64,000 nt of DNA from Bacteroidales bacterium UBA5197 (GTDB taxonomy: Bacteria; Bacteroidota; Bacteroidia; Bacteroidales; Lentimicrobiaceae): assembly GCA_002412885.1 (NCBI GenBank), contig DHVX01000038.1:1-64000 (forward strand), written 5' to 3'. The position numbers and the translations under genes were made by a program. A model generated the notes under the pieces. The model saw only the letters and a list, made by a program, of their open reading frames with translations. It was not told where the DNA came from and did no database searches. Shown piece by piece: positions 53,169-60,947 of the stretch (within the stretch, counting starts at the first letter, position 1; every line of letters starts with the position of its first letter).

Positions 53169-53969
53169 TTACGTGTATCCCAGTGTTTCATCAGACATTG
53201 ATGGATCAGATTTTTCCCTATTCTCATAAAATTCTCTTACCCTTTTCCGGGTTTCGTTTTTCGTTTCAGTTTTCTCCCTCATGATTGATTTCGTCGTCAG
53301 TTTCTTCTTCTGAATCGTATGACACAACTCTTCATGACTCATCCTGAACGAAAAATAGAAACCTCTTGTATGATCAGCTTCGTATGCAAAGTGCCAATGA
53401 TCTTCAAGATTTTTAATAATTTTTGCCCGATAATGACGACTCCTGTATTTTTGAATAACATCAGGAATTTTACCTTCGGCTAATTTTGAAGTAGAATAAC
53501 CAGCCATACGGACAAATAGAGTATCAAATGTTGTTTTCTTATAATGATCTTTCTGAATTATTGATTTTAAACCAATAAGTGCGCAGAAAATGACCTTATC
53601 AAATTCTGATTTTTGGTTATTCGCATAATCATATAAAACCTTAACCTTTATCCCCCCTCGAGGATAATCGTTTACCAGCCAATCACGGTATAAATTACGA
53701 CCGTGATACATTATAGATTTGGCGTTCTGTGGATCAAGAACAAGAAATTCTCCAGCTACTTCAATTCTTTCTGTAAGTGTTCCTTGGCTCAATCTTTCTT
53801 TTGCCAATTGGTATACACAAAAGTTGACTATTTTTTGAAGTACGCTCAGATGGTTTTCAAAATAACCCTGAAGTAGATTGACTGGGACATTTAAATATCG
53901 ATCCTTAAATTCTGTTCCTATCCTTGATTGGCGGTATAGGACCATGTTTATTCCTTGGTTGTTAGTCAT
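53169..53969 (-). CDS. element-associated protein, possible replication-type function, unknown
   Basis: A 266-residue protein starting MTNNQGINMVLYRQSR, basic, with mixed helices and strands (NVPVNLLQGYFENHLSVLQK; YRDWLVNDYPRGGIKVKVLY). No family recognised with confidence. Its place between the zinc-ribbon gene and the excisionase-like gene is that of replication or mobilisation helpers in similar islands. There is a Lys/Arg-rich tail from about 220. No nuclease or ATPase motif is seen. Confidence 0.6.
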   Translation of the reverse strand: MTNNQGINMVLYRQSRIGTEFKDRYLNVPVNLLQGYFENHLSVLQKIVNFCVYQLAKERLSQGTLTERIEVAGEFLVLDPQNAKSIMYHGRNLYRDWLVNDYPRGGIKVKVLYDYANNQKSEFDKVIFCALIGLKSIIQKDHYKKTTFDTLFVRMAGYSTSKLAEGKIPDVIQKYRSRHYRAKIIKNLEDHWHFAYEADHTRGFYFSFRMSHEELCHTIQKKKLTTKSIMREKTETKNETRKRVREFYENREKSDPSMSDETLGYT

Positions 53970-54036
53970 TGCGTTAATTTTTTGAGTTCAATGTGAGTTG
54001 GCTTAATTTTGTTCTTTTCAATGAAGACGGCTTGTA

Positions 54037-54300
54037 TTACTTTGAATCGGCTTGAAGATATTCTTGCAAGCCCATTTGAGTGATGCGACGGCCATCAGCT
54101 GTTGTTCGCAGTTTTCCTGACCGTATCAGCTTCTTTATTGTTGAGTGAGATCTGCCAAGCATTTGTGCACTCTTTGCAATGCTATAACTTTTGGTATTGT
54201 CAATTTGTGAAGCCTTATTCTTCTCATAGGCTTCGATGCCACGTTCTACAATCTTTTGCAGATCGCTTTCCGACAGATTAGTCGTCATGTAGTTTTCCAT
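54037..54300 (-). CDS. excisionase-like HTH protein
   Basis: An 87-residue protein whose C-terminal half is a MerR/excisionase type winged helix (HTH_17): YSIAKSAQMLGRSHSTIKKL, then IRSGKLRTTADGRRI. Such proteins bind near att sites and direct the integrase toward excision. I chose the ATG at 54300; the frame is open from an upstream ATG at 54324 as well. It lies near the right border, on the opposite end from the integrase, and divergent to the regulator at 54510. Confidence 0.75.
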   Translation of the reverse strand: MENYMTTNLSESDLQKIVERGIEAYEKNKASQIDNTKSYSIAKSAQMLGRSHSTIKKLIRSGKLRTTADGRRITQMGLQEYLQADSK

Positions 54301-54387
54301 GTTGTTGTTAGTTTTGGTTAGCAAATGTGTTAGTAGTTGGTAATTCTAATGCATTTGAAAAGCTGATCAAATCTATTGTAACAAAAA

Positions 54388-54419
54388 TTTGCTAATTGTA
54401 TAGCTTTTTAATATCTTTG
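54388..54419 (+). promoter_or_regulatory. promoter of the right-end regulator
   Basis: TTTG at 54388-54391 and TATCTTTG at 54412-54419 are 20 bp apart, a textbook Bacteroidota -33/-7 pair, leaving a leader of about 85 nt before the ATG at 54510. Confidence 0.75.
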
Positions 54420-54442
54420 TCGCACAATTCATTAATCAAGCT

Positions 54443-54473
54443 GCAAATATAATAATATTATTATCTTATTTGC
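54443..54473. promoter_or_regulatory. AT-rich dyad in the leader, candidate operator
   Basis: GCAAATA at 54443-54449 and TATTTGC at 54467-54473 face each other around a central AATAATATTATT palindrome. It lies between the promoter and the ATG of the XRE-type gene, a good place for autoregulation. Confidence 0.55.
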
Positions 54474-54509
54474 AACTTAATTTTAACAATATTTCTCAAA
54501 TTTATTTTT

Positions 54510-55076
54510 ATGCCTGATAATCTGCACGTTGGAAGTAGAATGAAAGTTCTAATTAACAATTCAAATCTTTCTGTTAAAGAAATTTCTGAAAAAATGGGCA
54601 TTTCTCCTCCTAATATTTATCGTCTATATGAGCGGGAGTCTGTAGAAACAAAATATCTGGTCAAACTTTCAGAAATATTTGAAATTCCAATCAGCTATTT
54701 TTTTAGCGACATTGACACAAGAGAATTGGAATCTGAAATAATTGGTATTAAAAGAAAACTTGAATTAAAAGAAGAAGAGGTCATATCCTTAAAAGAAAAA
54801 AATGAAATGCTTGGCAAGTTGCTGGAACTAAAAGAAGCGCAATTGGAAAAACGAGTTGAGTCAAATAATTTCCTTGCTTCCTTGTTTAATGTTTTGGACG
54901 ATCCAAAATATAAAGATTTTGGTGACAATATTTCAGTTCGATTGTTTACCTTAGCCAAAGATTTACTAAGAGAAGGGGATGTAAATGCTTATATGCTGGT
55001 TTCAAAGATATCTAATGACCGTGAAATGGTTAATTTGATAGAACTAGCCAACAAGAAGATGCCTCGCTCTATTTGA
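54510..55076 (+). CDS. XRE-family HTH regulator with coiled coil
   Basis: A 188-residue protein: HTH in residues 10-65 (NNSNLSVKEISEKMGISPPN), then a coiled coil about 68-115 (LESEIIGIKRKLELKEEEVI onward) and a short C-terminal domain ending KKMPRSI. It probably forms a dimer and controls the divergent excisionase-like gene or its own promoter. It ends 1 bp before the right arm repeat, at the edge of the element. Confidence 0.85.
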   Translation: MPDNLHVGSRMKVLINNSNLSVKEISEKMGISPPNIYRLYERESVETKYLVKLSEIFEIPISYFFSDIDTRELESEIIGIKRKLELKEEEVISLKEKNEMLGKLLELKEAQLEKRVESNNFLASLFNVLDDPKYKDFGDNISVRLFTLAKDLLREGDVNAYMLVSKISNDREMVNLIELANKKMPRSI

Positions 55077-55136
55077 TTTCTACAAAATTTCTACACGAAA
55101 AATAATAAAAACATCAAAAAGCCCGTAAACATTGAA
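55077..55136. repeat. right arm-type repeats
   Basis: TTTCTACAAAATTTCTACAC at 55077-55096 is a direct copy of 11136-11155; CCGTAAACATTGAA at 55123-55136 is the inverted copy of 11116-11129. They lie 12-70 bp inside attR. The left pair is in the other order relative to the border, so the two sets are mirror-like for one motif and direct for the other. Confidence 0.7.
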
Positions 55137-55148
55137 GAAGCAGGACAT

Positions 55149-55172
55149 TGGTTCAAGTCCAGGTGGGCCCAC
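55149..55172 (+). other. attR: right attachment site
   Basis: The 24 bases of the tRNA 3' end (see 10999-11022) recur here without the rest of a tRNA. Bases to the left (CAGGACAT) do not form an anticodon arm. This marks the right border of the integrated element. Confidence 0.9.
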
Positions 55173-55182
55173 CAACAATACC

Positions 55183-55218
55183 AAGGGTTTCAGAACATTT
55201 TGTTTTGGAACCCTTTTT
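55183..55218 (+). terminator. displaced tRNA terminator
   Basis: AAGGGTTTC at 55183-55191 pairs with GGAACCCTT at 55207-55215 (one mismatch), followed by a run of T. Before integration this would have been right after the tRNA gene, 10 bp from its end. It now sits about 44 kb away. Confidence 0.7.
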
Positions 55219-55311
55219 TAGTTGCTGAGCTAACAACTTAATTATAGAAACTAAGACTGAAATATTATTACATATCGAAATACGCGATAAATTAGTTTAA
55301 ATTATTGATGG

Positions 55312-55354
55312 TATGCAATATAAATCGTAATATTGCATATCGCGATACGCAATA
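55312..55354. promoter_or_regulatory. overlapping palindromes, candidate operator
   Basis: TATGCAATAT at 55312-55321 and ATATTGCATA at 55330-55339 are perfect inverted copies 8 bp apart. A second palindrome of 24 bp, 55331-55354, is centred on TATCGCGATA with arms TATTGC and GCAATA. It ends 9 bp before the ATG at 55364. A diverged half copy, TATCGAAATACGCGATA, lies at about 55273-55289. Confidence 0.7.
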
Positions 55355-55363
55355 GTTTTAAAA

Positions 55364-55888
55364 ATGAAAACACAAAACATTCAAATTAAACCTCAGGACA
55401 TTCTGATTTTGCTGAAAATCATCAGCATAAACAGCGATGCCTGGAACCAAAAACCGATTGCCGGGGACTTAGGCCTGAGTCAATCAGAAGTGAGCGAATC
55501 GGTAGCACGTTCCAAATATGCCGGGTTATTGGATCCAAAAGGTAAAAAAGTAATGAAATTAGCGCTGATGGAGTTTTTACAATATGGGATATGCTATGCG
55601 TTTCCGCAAAAACCGGGACCTGTGGTACGGGGAATCCCTACCTCGCATTCCGCATCTCCATTAAAGGAAGAAATACAGAGCACTGAAAATTACGTATGGC
55701 CTTATGCAAAAGGTACTGTGCGCGGACATAGCATAATTCCTTTGTACGTATCGGTACCCGAAGCGGCTTTAAAAGATGTAGTTTTATATGAATTACTGGC
55801 CCTCGTAGATGCATTAAGGGTTGGTAGAGCCAGAGAAAAGGAAATTGCTGTTGTGGAACTAAAAAAACGCTTACACCTTGGAGAATAG
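55364..55888 (+). CDS. HTH-type protein paired with a nucleotidyltransferase
   Basis: A 174-residue protein. Residues 10-50 look like a winged helix (ILLKIISINSDAWNQKPIAG, then DLGLSQSEVSESVARSKYAG). A basic central region follows and a helical C-terminus. It starts 9 bp after strong palindromes, which it may bind. The next gene is an AbiEii-like nucleotidyltransferase, so the pair resembles an AbiEi/AbiEii-type toxin-antitoxin, though the first protein is not a typical AbiEi. Identity as antitoxin is inference. Confidence 0.65.
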   Translation: MKTQNIQIKPQDILILLKIISINSDAWNQKPIAGDLGLSQSEVSESVARSKYAGLLDPKGKKVMKLALMEFLQYGICYAFPQKPGPVVRGIPTSHSASPLKEEIQSTENYVWPYAKGTVRGHSIIPLYVSVPEAALKDVVLYELLALVDALRVGRAREKEIAVVELKKRLHLGE

Positions 55889-55898
55889 AGTCATAAAT

Positions 55899-56564
55899 AT
55901 GGGTGTTGTGGCTGAAGTGGCTGAAGCGCTTATAGATCTGAAGGATAATATGGTCTTTGTAGGAGGCGCTGTTGTTAGTTTATATATAGATGACCCTGCT
56001 GCAGATGAAATAAGGCCAACACAAGACATCGATATGACTATAAATATGATAAATCTTGGTCATTGGAGTCATATTCAGGAAAAATTAGGGAAACTTGGTT
56101 TTCATCCAGATCCTTTCGGACATGCTATTTGCAGTTACAAATACAAGGATATACCGGTTGACATCATGTCGGCAGAGGACGGCCCCTTAGGTCCGGCAAA
56201 CACCTGGTATAAAGTAGGTTTTAAGAATTTATGGACCGCAAAAGCAAAAGATCAGGAAATAAAAATTCTGTCCGCACCATGTTACCTGGCTACAAAATTT
56301 GAAGCATTTGCCAACAGGGGTAGTGACTACAGAACCAGTCACGACATGGAAGATATTATCTATATCCTGGATAATCGAATAAATATTGTTGCTGAAATAT
56401 AAGAGAGTGAGGACCGAATCCAACAATTCCTCAAAACTCAACTAATGACAATTATAAATGATGGCTTATTGGATGAAGTATTGATGGCTCATATTCATCC
56501 ATTAATGCTGGAGGAGCGTTTGCCATTAGTAATTGAAAAAATTAACCAAATAGTAATAAAATGA
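55899..56564 (+). pseudogene. AbiEii-like nucleotidyltransferase with in-frame stop
   Basis: A nucleotidyltransferase-fold protein: MVFVGGAVVSLYIDDPAADE (GG..S motif near residue 20) and TQDIDMTINM (DxD near 45). The frame stops at TAA 56400-56402 after 167 residues, yet the same frame continues with no stop for 53 codons to 56564 (ESEDRIQQFLKTQL, then HPLMLEERLPLVIEKINQI), which looks like the normal family C-terminus. So the gene is probably interrupted by a nonsense change; the shorter product may still be made. ATG 55899 was chosen; a TTG at 55878 inside the previous gene is possible. Its partner is the HTH gene upstream. Confidence 0.65.
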
Positions 56565-56565
56565 C

Positions 56566-56613
56566 ATGGCCTTTACCGAACTAAACAGTATAGAACACCA
56601 ATCACTTCGGTAA
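56566..56613 (+). pseudogene. stub of a second hsdR 5' end
   Basis: MAFTELNSIEHQSLR then stop. The first 11 codons match the hsdR start at 46142 (MAFSELNSVEH) in protein and largely in DNA. It starts 1 bp after the nucleotidyltransferase remnant. This suggests a type I RM locus once lay here, now lost. From 56614 to 56678 nothing is recognised. Confidence 0.65.
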
Positions 56614-56678
56614 CAATGTTAAGGAAATCCCACCTTTCAGGAGAAAGAATCCCATAGTCGGGTTAAGTCGGGCAAATC

Positions 56679-56876
56679 CTACTCCTTCTCTTTTGGCCTG
56701 TCAAAGAAATAAATACTGATTCCAAATAAAATGCCCGTCGCAACCGATTGAATCAATATTGACTTTAGATCCTTTTCAAAACCATCGTTATTATTGAATA
56801 AAAAGTAGAACATAAAGGTCATCATAGCAGTCCAACCCAGAGCCTTGAGTATGGTCGTTTTCAGATGTTTGCTCAT
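56679..56876 (-). CDS. small membrane protein
   Basis: A 65-residue protein with two hydrophobic segments (ALGWTAMMTFMFYFLF and ATGILFGISIYFF) and a charged end RPKEKE. Similar short two-helix proteins are common in Bacteroidota. It is on the minus strand with AT-rich DNA on both sides. No function can be given. Confidence 0.55.
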   Translation of the reverse strand: MSKHLKTTILKALGWTAMMTFMFYFLFNNNDGFEKDLKSILIQSVATGILFGISIYFFDRPKEKE

Positions 56877-57047
56877 ATTAATTCAGAGTTAATAAATTAA
56901 GTATTGTTTATCGAATGCAACAAATATACGGCATATATTTAATTTTCAGAATTAATGAAAGTCCGGATTTTATTTCTGCATAACGTTCATATTCCACTCA
57001 ATAATGACAGAAATCAATTAATTTTGAGGCAATTTAAAAGGCTTAAT

Positions 57048-57686
57048 ATGCAAGATATCAATCAAAAACCCGATCTCAGCAACATTAAAAACATCATCTT
57101 CGATTTTGGAAATGTTTTGCTCAATATTAACCCTTCTCTTACGGCGAGTGCTTTTAAAAGTCTGGGAATTAAGGATGAAGCCGACTTTTTTGGCGGCAGA
57201 TCGAGCCTTGAATTAATGGTAAAGTTTGAGCGCGGGCAAGCAACTTCTGAGGAGTTTATCCGGGCTATTTCGGCTGCGGTTACGAGTAAAATACCTGACC
57301 AGCAAATAATTGACGCATGGAATGCCTTGCTGCTTGATTTCCCGTCCGAAAGAATTGAGTTACTCAAGAGTCTTGGCCTAAAATACAGGTTGTTCCTGCT
57401 TTCGAATACCAATCAGATTCATTACGAAGCCTATATGCACGATTTTCAGCTGCGCTATGGCTTTTCGCTTGACTCACTTTTCGAAAAACTCTGGTTTTCG
57501 CATCAGATAGGATTGTCGAAACCCGACACCGCAATATTTGAATATGTGCTGAAGGATAAATCACTGCTTCCGGAGGAAACCCTGTTTATTGACGATACAC
57601 TTATGCATGTGGAAGCTGCCCGCAAAACCGGGATGAAAGCCTGGCACCTTTTGCCCGGAGTGGAAATATCCAAGGCCTTCAGTTGA
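57048..57686 (+). CDS. HAD-superfamily hydrolase (YihX-like)
   Basis: A 212-residue phosphatase. Motif I is IIFDFGNVLLNI (nucleophile Asp near residue 20), with glycine in the second position as in the YihX-like subgroup; motif II is LFLLSNTNQIHYE, the lysine is in IGLSKPDTAIFEY and motif IV is TLFIDDTLMHVEAA. The cap is helical. It removes phosphate from a small sugar phosphate or similar; the substrate is not known. I chose the ATG at 57048; the frame is open 30 codons further up, without a convincing protein pattern. Confidence 0.88.
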   Translation: MQDINQKPDLSNIKNIIFDFGNVLLNINPSLTASAFKSLGIKDEADFFGGRSSLELMVKFERGQATSEEFIRAISAAVTSKIPDQQIIDAWNALLLDFPSERIELLKSLGLKYRLFLLSNTNQIHYEAYMHDFQLRYGFSLDSLFEKLWFSHQIGLSKPDTAIFEYVLKDKSLLPEETLFIDDTLMHVEAARKTGMKAWHLLPGVEISKAFS

Positions 57687-57904
57687 TTGCTGGTATTCCA
57701 TTCTATCTGATAATAGATACTATCCTATAACTATCTGATTATATGAAGTTTGTCGCACACCTTGTGACAAACTCCCTTATACATGCAACTGCCTTCATAT
57801 GTAGGTTTAAGTATGTGTAAATCAAAACCTTACTTAGAATTATTATTAATTACAGTTTTGGTTCGATTTTCACGATTTTCCTTTCCCATGATTCAAATAG
57901 TATA

Positions 57905-57913
57905 TACTTTTGC
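57905..57913 (+). promoter_or_regulatory. candidate -7 element of the methylmalonyl-CoA operon
   Basis: TACTTTTGC matches TAnnTTTGC and lies 17 bp before the mce ATG at 57930. This supports the short form of the epimerase. A -33 box is not evident. Confidence 0.55.
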
Positions 57914-57929
57914 CGAAAATTTAAACCCC

Positions 57930-58340
57930 ATGAAACCTACACATATTGAACACATTGGCATCGCCGTTAAAAGTCTTGAGGAAAGTATTCCTTATTACGA
58001 AAACGTACTCGGCCTGAAGTGCTATGCAGTGGAAGAGGTTAAAGACCAGAGAGTTAAAACAGCTTTTTTCCTTGTTGGGCAAACCAAAATTGAATTACTT
58101 GAATCAACCGATCCTGAAGGACCCATCGGAAAGTTTCTTGAGAAAAAAGGCGAAGGTATTCACCACATAGCTTTTGCCGTGGAGAATCTGCCGGAAATGC
58201 TCGATCATGCTGCAGCCAACGGTGTTCAGCTTATCGACAAACAACCACGCCGTGGAGCCGAAGGTCTTGACATTGCTTTTATGCATCCAAAGTCAACTTT
58301 TGGTGTTCTTACCGAGTTTTGCACTCACCCCGAAAAATAA
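57930..58340 (+). CDS. mce: methylmalonyl-CoA epimerase
   Basis: A 136-residue vicinal-oxygen-chelate enzyme that interconverts the (R) and (S) forms of methylmalonyl-CoA. It starts MKPTHIEHIGIAVKSLEESI, with metal ligands His in IEHIGIAVK, His in GIHHIAFAVENL and Glu in VLTEFCTH, and the usual KTAFFLVGQTKIELLE strand. Length and motifs are those of the standard enzyme. The 49 codons upstream (from 57783) are not conserved in style and contain the promoter. It is the first gene of the decarboxylase operon. Confidence 0.95.
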   Translation: MKPTHIEHIGIAVKSLEESIPYYENVLGLKCYAVEEVKDQRVKTAFFLVGQTKIELLESTDPEGPIGKFLEKKGEGIHHIAFAVENLPEMLDHAAANGVQLIDKQPRRGAEGLDIAFMHPKSTFGVLTEFCTHPEK

Positions 58341-58366
58341 TCACATTCAATAAAATCACACGAACA

Positions 58367-58397
58367 AACACATTGTCACGAACAAAGACAATGTGTT
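58367..58397. terminator. hairpin between mce and the carboxyltransferase gene
   Basis: AACACATTGTC at 58367-58377 and GACAATGTGTT at 58387-58397 are a perfect 11-bp inverted repeat with a 9-nt loop, with one more pairable run outside. It lies in the leader of the carboxyltransferase and could modulate read-through from mce. Confidence 0.6.
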
Positions 58398-58422
58398 GTT
58401 CAATTTTAAAACCAACCAAAAA

Positions 58423-59982
58423 ATGGCTTTTGAAAGTAAAATCAAAGAACTTCTCGACAAGAGAGAACAGGCCAAGTTAGGCGGCGGTCAGAAAAGGATC
58501 GATGCCCAGCATGCCAAAGGAAAACTTACCGCCCGCGAACGCATAGAGTTGCTTTTGGATGAAGGCAGTTTCGAAGAGTTCGACATGTTTGTTACTCATC
58601 GTTGCACCAATTTCGGCATCGAAAATCAGGAGTATCTCTCAGACGGAGTTGTTACCGGTCACGGCACCATCGACGGAAGAGTAGTTTATGTGTTCTCGCA
58701 GGATTTCACCGTTTTCGGAGGTTCACTATCCGAAACCTTTGCCAATAAGATCTGCAAAGTAATGGATCAGGCAATGAAAGTCGGTGCACCGGTTATCGGT
58801 ATAAACGATTCCGGCGGAGCGCGCATTCAGGAAGGGGTTAACAGTCTTGCCGGTTATGCAGAAATTTTCGAACGCAACATTCTGGCATCCGGCGTAATCC
58901 CGCAGATTTCAGCCATTTTTGGCCCTTGTGCCGGAGGAGCCGTTTATTCACCGGCGCTTACCGATTTCATTGTGATGAGCAAAGGAACCAGCAACATGTT
59001 TGTGACCGGTCCTAAGGTTGTAAAAACCGTTACCGGTGAAGTGGTAACTGAAGAAGAACTCGGCGGTGCAATGGTTCACGGATCCAAATCGGGAATCAGT
59101 CATTTTGTTGCCGACGACGAAAAAGAAGGAATCGCCATCATCAGGAAACTGCTGAGCTATCTGCCACAGAATAACCTCGAAGATCCACCATTGGCGCCAT
59201 GTCCTGATCCTATCGACAGACTGGAAGATTCGCTCAATTATATCATTCCCGACAATCCAAACAAACCTTATGATGTGAAGGATGTAATTCACTCAATCGT
59301 GGATTGCGGCGAATTTCTTGAAATTCAGCGTCATTACGCGCCGAATATCGTTACCGGCTACGGCCGTTTTAACGGAATGTCGGTAGGTATTGTTGCCAAT
59401 CAGCCTAATTATCTGGCAGGTGTGCTCGATATCAATGCCTCGCGCAAAGCAGCAAGGTTTGTAAGATTTTGTGATGCTTTCAATATTCCCATCCTTACCC
59501 TGGTTGATGTACCTGGTTTCCTTCCGGGAACAGCTCAGGAATACGGTGGAATTATTATTCATGGAGCGAAACTACTTTACGCTTATGGCGAAGCAACTGT
59601 TCCCAAAGTAACTGTTGTTCTGCGCAAAGCATATGGCGGAGCATACTGTGTGATGAGTTCGAAACATCTGCGCGGCGACATCAACTATGCATGGCCTGGT
59701 GCTGAAATTGCTGTAATGGGTCCAAAGGGAGCCATTGAAGTACTTCACAATAAGAAGCTTGCCAGTCTGACCGATCCTGCCGAGCGTGAAGCATTTGTAA
59801 AGAAAAGCGAAGAGGAATACAAGGACAAATTTGCGAATCCTTACAATGCCGCGAAGTATGGCTATATTGACGATGTAATTGAGCCACGCAATACCCGCTT
59901 CCGCGTAATCAGAGCACTTCAGGCGCTTGCCACCAAAAAGGAAGTAAATCCTCCGAAAAAACATTCAAACATTCCTTTATAA
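58423..59982 (+). CDS. mmdA: methylmalonyl-CoA decarboxylase/propionyl-CoA carboxylase carboxyltransferase subunit
   Basis: A 519-residue carboxyltransferase. It transfers the carboxyl group from methylmalonyl-CoA to biotin. Family features: GGGQKRIDAQHAKGKLTARE at the N-terminus, the N-half CoA site with INDSGGARIQEGVNSLAGYA (near 140) and GPCAGGAVYSPALTDF (near 168), and the C-half with VDVPGFLPGTAQEYGGIIIH (near 370) and AYGGAYCVMSSK (near 405). Its neighbours OadG, biotin carrier and OadB make the Na+-pumping decarboxylase more likely than a biotin carboxylase-dependent enzyme; no biotin carboxylase subunit is nearby. The oadG-type gene follows after 8 bp. Confidence 0.93.
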   Translation: MAFESKIKELLDKREQAKLGGGQKRIDAQHAKGKLTARERIELLLDEGSFEEFDMFVTHRCTNFGIENQEYLSDGVVTGHGTIDGRVVYVFSQDFTVFGGSLSETFANKICKVMDQAMKVGAPVIGINDSGGARIQEGVNSLAGYAEIFERNILASGVIPQISAIFGPCAGGAVYSPALTDFIVMSKGTSNMFVTGPKVVKTVTGEVVTEEELGGAMVHGSKSGISHFVADDEKEGIAIIRKLLSYLPQNNLEDPPLAPCPDPIDRLEDSLNYIIPDNPNKPYDVKDVIHSIVDCGEFLEIQRHYAPNIVTGYGRFNGMSVGIVANQPNYLAGVLDINASRKAARFVRFCDAFNIPILTLVDVPGFLPGTAQEYGGIIIHGAKLLYAYGEATVPKVTVVLRKAYGGAYCVMSSKHLRGDINYAWPGAEIAVMGPKGAIEVLHNKKLASLTDPAEREAFVKKSEEEYKDKFANPYNAAKYGYIDDVIEPRNTRFRVIRALQALATKKEVNPPKKHSNIPL

Positions 59983-59990
59983 TTACGACC

Positions 59991-60887
59991 ATGGCAGAAA
60001 TAAGAAAAACAATCAGCATAGCCGGCGCAATCATAGCGATGGCGCTGGTGTTGACTGCCGGCCGAAGCGCTGCACAGAGCTCGCTCGACCTCCGTATTAA
60101 CGAGGTGCTGGTTCACAACGATTCAAATTATGTTGACACCTACGGCAGGCGAAGCGGATGGATTGAAATTTTCAATACGGCCTACAACACTGTGAATATT
60201 GGCGGAATGTACCTGACCAATGATCCGGCAAACCCAACCAAATACTGGATTCCCAAAGGAGACCCCTTGACAAAGATTGCTCCACGCAACTACATCCTGT
60301 TCTTTGCCGATTCCGCTCCGACAAGGGGAATTCAGCATTTGAATTTTACCCTTGAGGAAACTGATTATCTGGCACTTTACGAAGTGAACGGAAAAACGAT
60401 GATTGATGCAGTAAAACTGGGGCCTCAGAAACCCGATGTTTCTTTTGGTCGTTTGACTGATGGAGGTGTTGAATGGGGATTTCTGGAAAAAACCACACCG
60501 GGCGCAAATAATTACACCGGAGTTATTATAACTGCGGGCGAAAAATTTGGAGCAATGGATCCTTTCGGAGTCGGGATGGCCGTAATTGCCATGTCGGTTG
60601 TGTTTGCAGCCCTGCTCTTGCTCTATGTCGTTTTCAAAAACACTAAAAAGATCTATAGCATTGATCTGAAAACGCTGTTTAAACGAAAAGAGAAAATTAC
60701 AGAAACCCTGAAAGACACAGAGGAAGAAATTACCGGTGAGATAAATGCGGCAATTGCCCTTGCACTTCACCTTTATGTTAGCGAACTGCACGATCACGAA
60801 GAAGCTGTTCTTACCATTAAAAAGGTGGCCAGAACGTATTCTCCGTGGAGCTCCAAAATTTATGGAATGCGCAGTTTGCACCGGTAA
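59991..60887 (+). CDS. OadG-type gamma subunit with lamin-tail domain
   Basis: A 298-residue membrane protein. A signal peptide (about 1-29, ending RSAAQ) precedes a lamin-tail-like domain (LRINEVLVHNDSNYVDTYGR, then GWIEIFNTAYNTVNIGGMYL; about 33-170), then one transmembrane helix (about 195-220, GMAVIAMSVVFAALLLLYVV) and a charged cytoplasmic part. The helix and charged tail are those of OadG, which anchors the decarboxylase; the extra outside domain is typical of Bacteroidota. It likely links the carboxyltransferase to OadB. Confidence 0.85.
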   Translation: MAEIRKTISIAGAIIAMALVLTAGRSAAQSSLDLRINEVLVHNDSNYVDTYGRRSGWIEIFNTAYNTVNIGGMYLTNDPANPTKYWIPKGDPLTKIAPRNYILFFADSAPTRGIQHLNFTLEETDYLALYEVNGKTMIDAVKLGPQKPDVSFGRLTDGGVEWGFLEKTTPGANNYTGVIITAGEKFGAMDPFGVGMAVIAMSVVFAALLLLYVVFKNTKKIYSIDLKTLFKRKEKITETLKDTEEEITGEINAAIALALHLYVSELHDHEEAVLTIKKVARTYSPWSSKIYGMRSLHR

Positions 60888-60947
60888 CCAACAGTAAAAA
60901 TTCAGGATAGTATCAATCCTAAACAATGATTTTAAATCAACAGAAGA

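Noticed and set aside
53051..53284. Cysteine-rich small ORF on the plus strand
   Set aside because: It lies mostly antisense to the 53169-53969 gene, without start context or recognisable pattern.
11023..55148. Conjugative element or prophage
   Set aside because: No relaxase, VirB/Tra, terminase, portal or capsid gene recognised between the att sites; it is a non-autonomous island as far as seen.
55149..55172. Second tRNA gene at the right border
   Set aside because: Only the T arm and acceptor 3' strand are present; no D or anticodon arm upstream.
57783..57929. N-terminal extension of the methylmalonyl-CoA epimerase
   Set aside because: The reading frame is open but contains the promoter-like TACTTTTGC, and family members start at the MKPTHIEHIG position.
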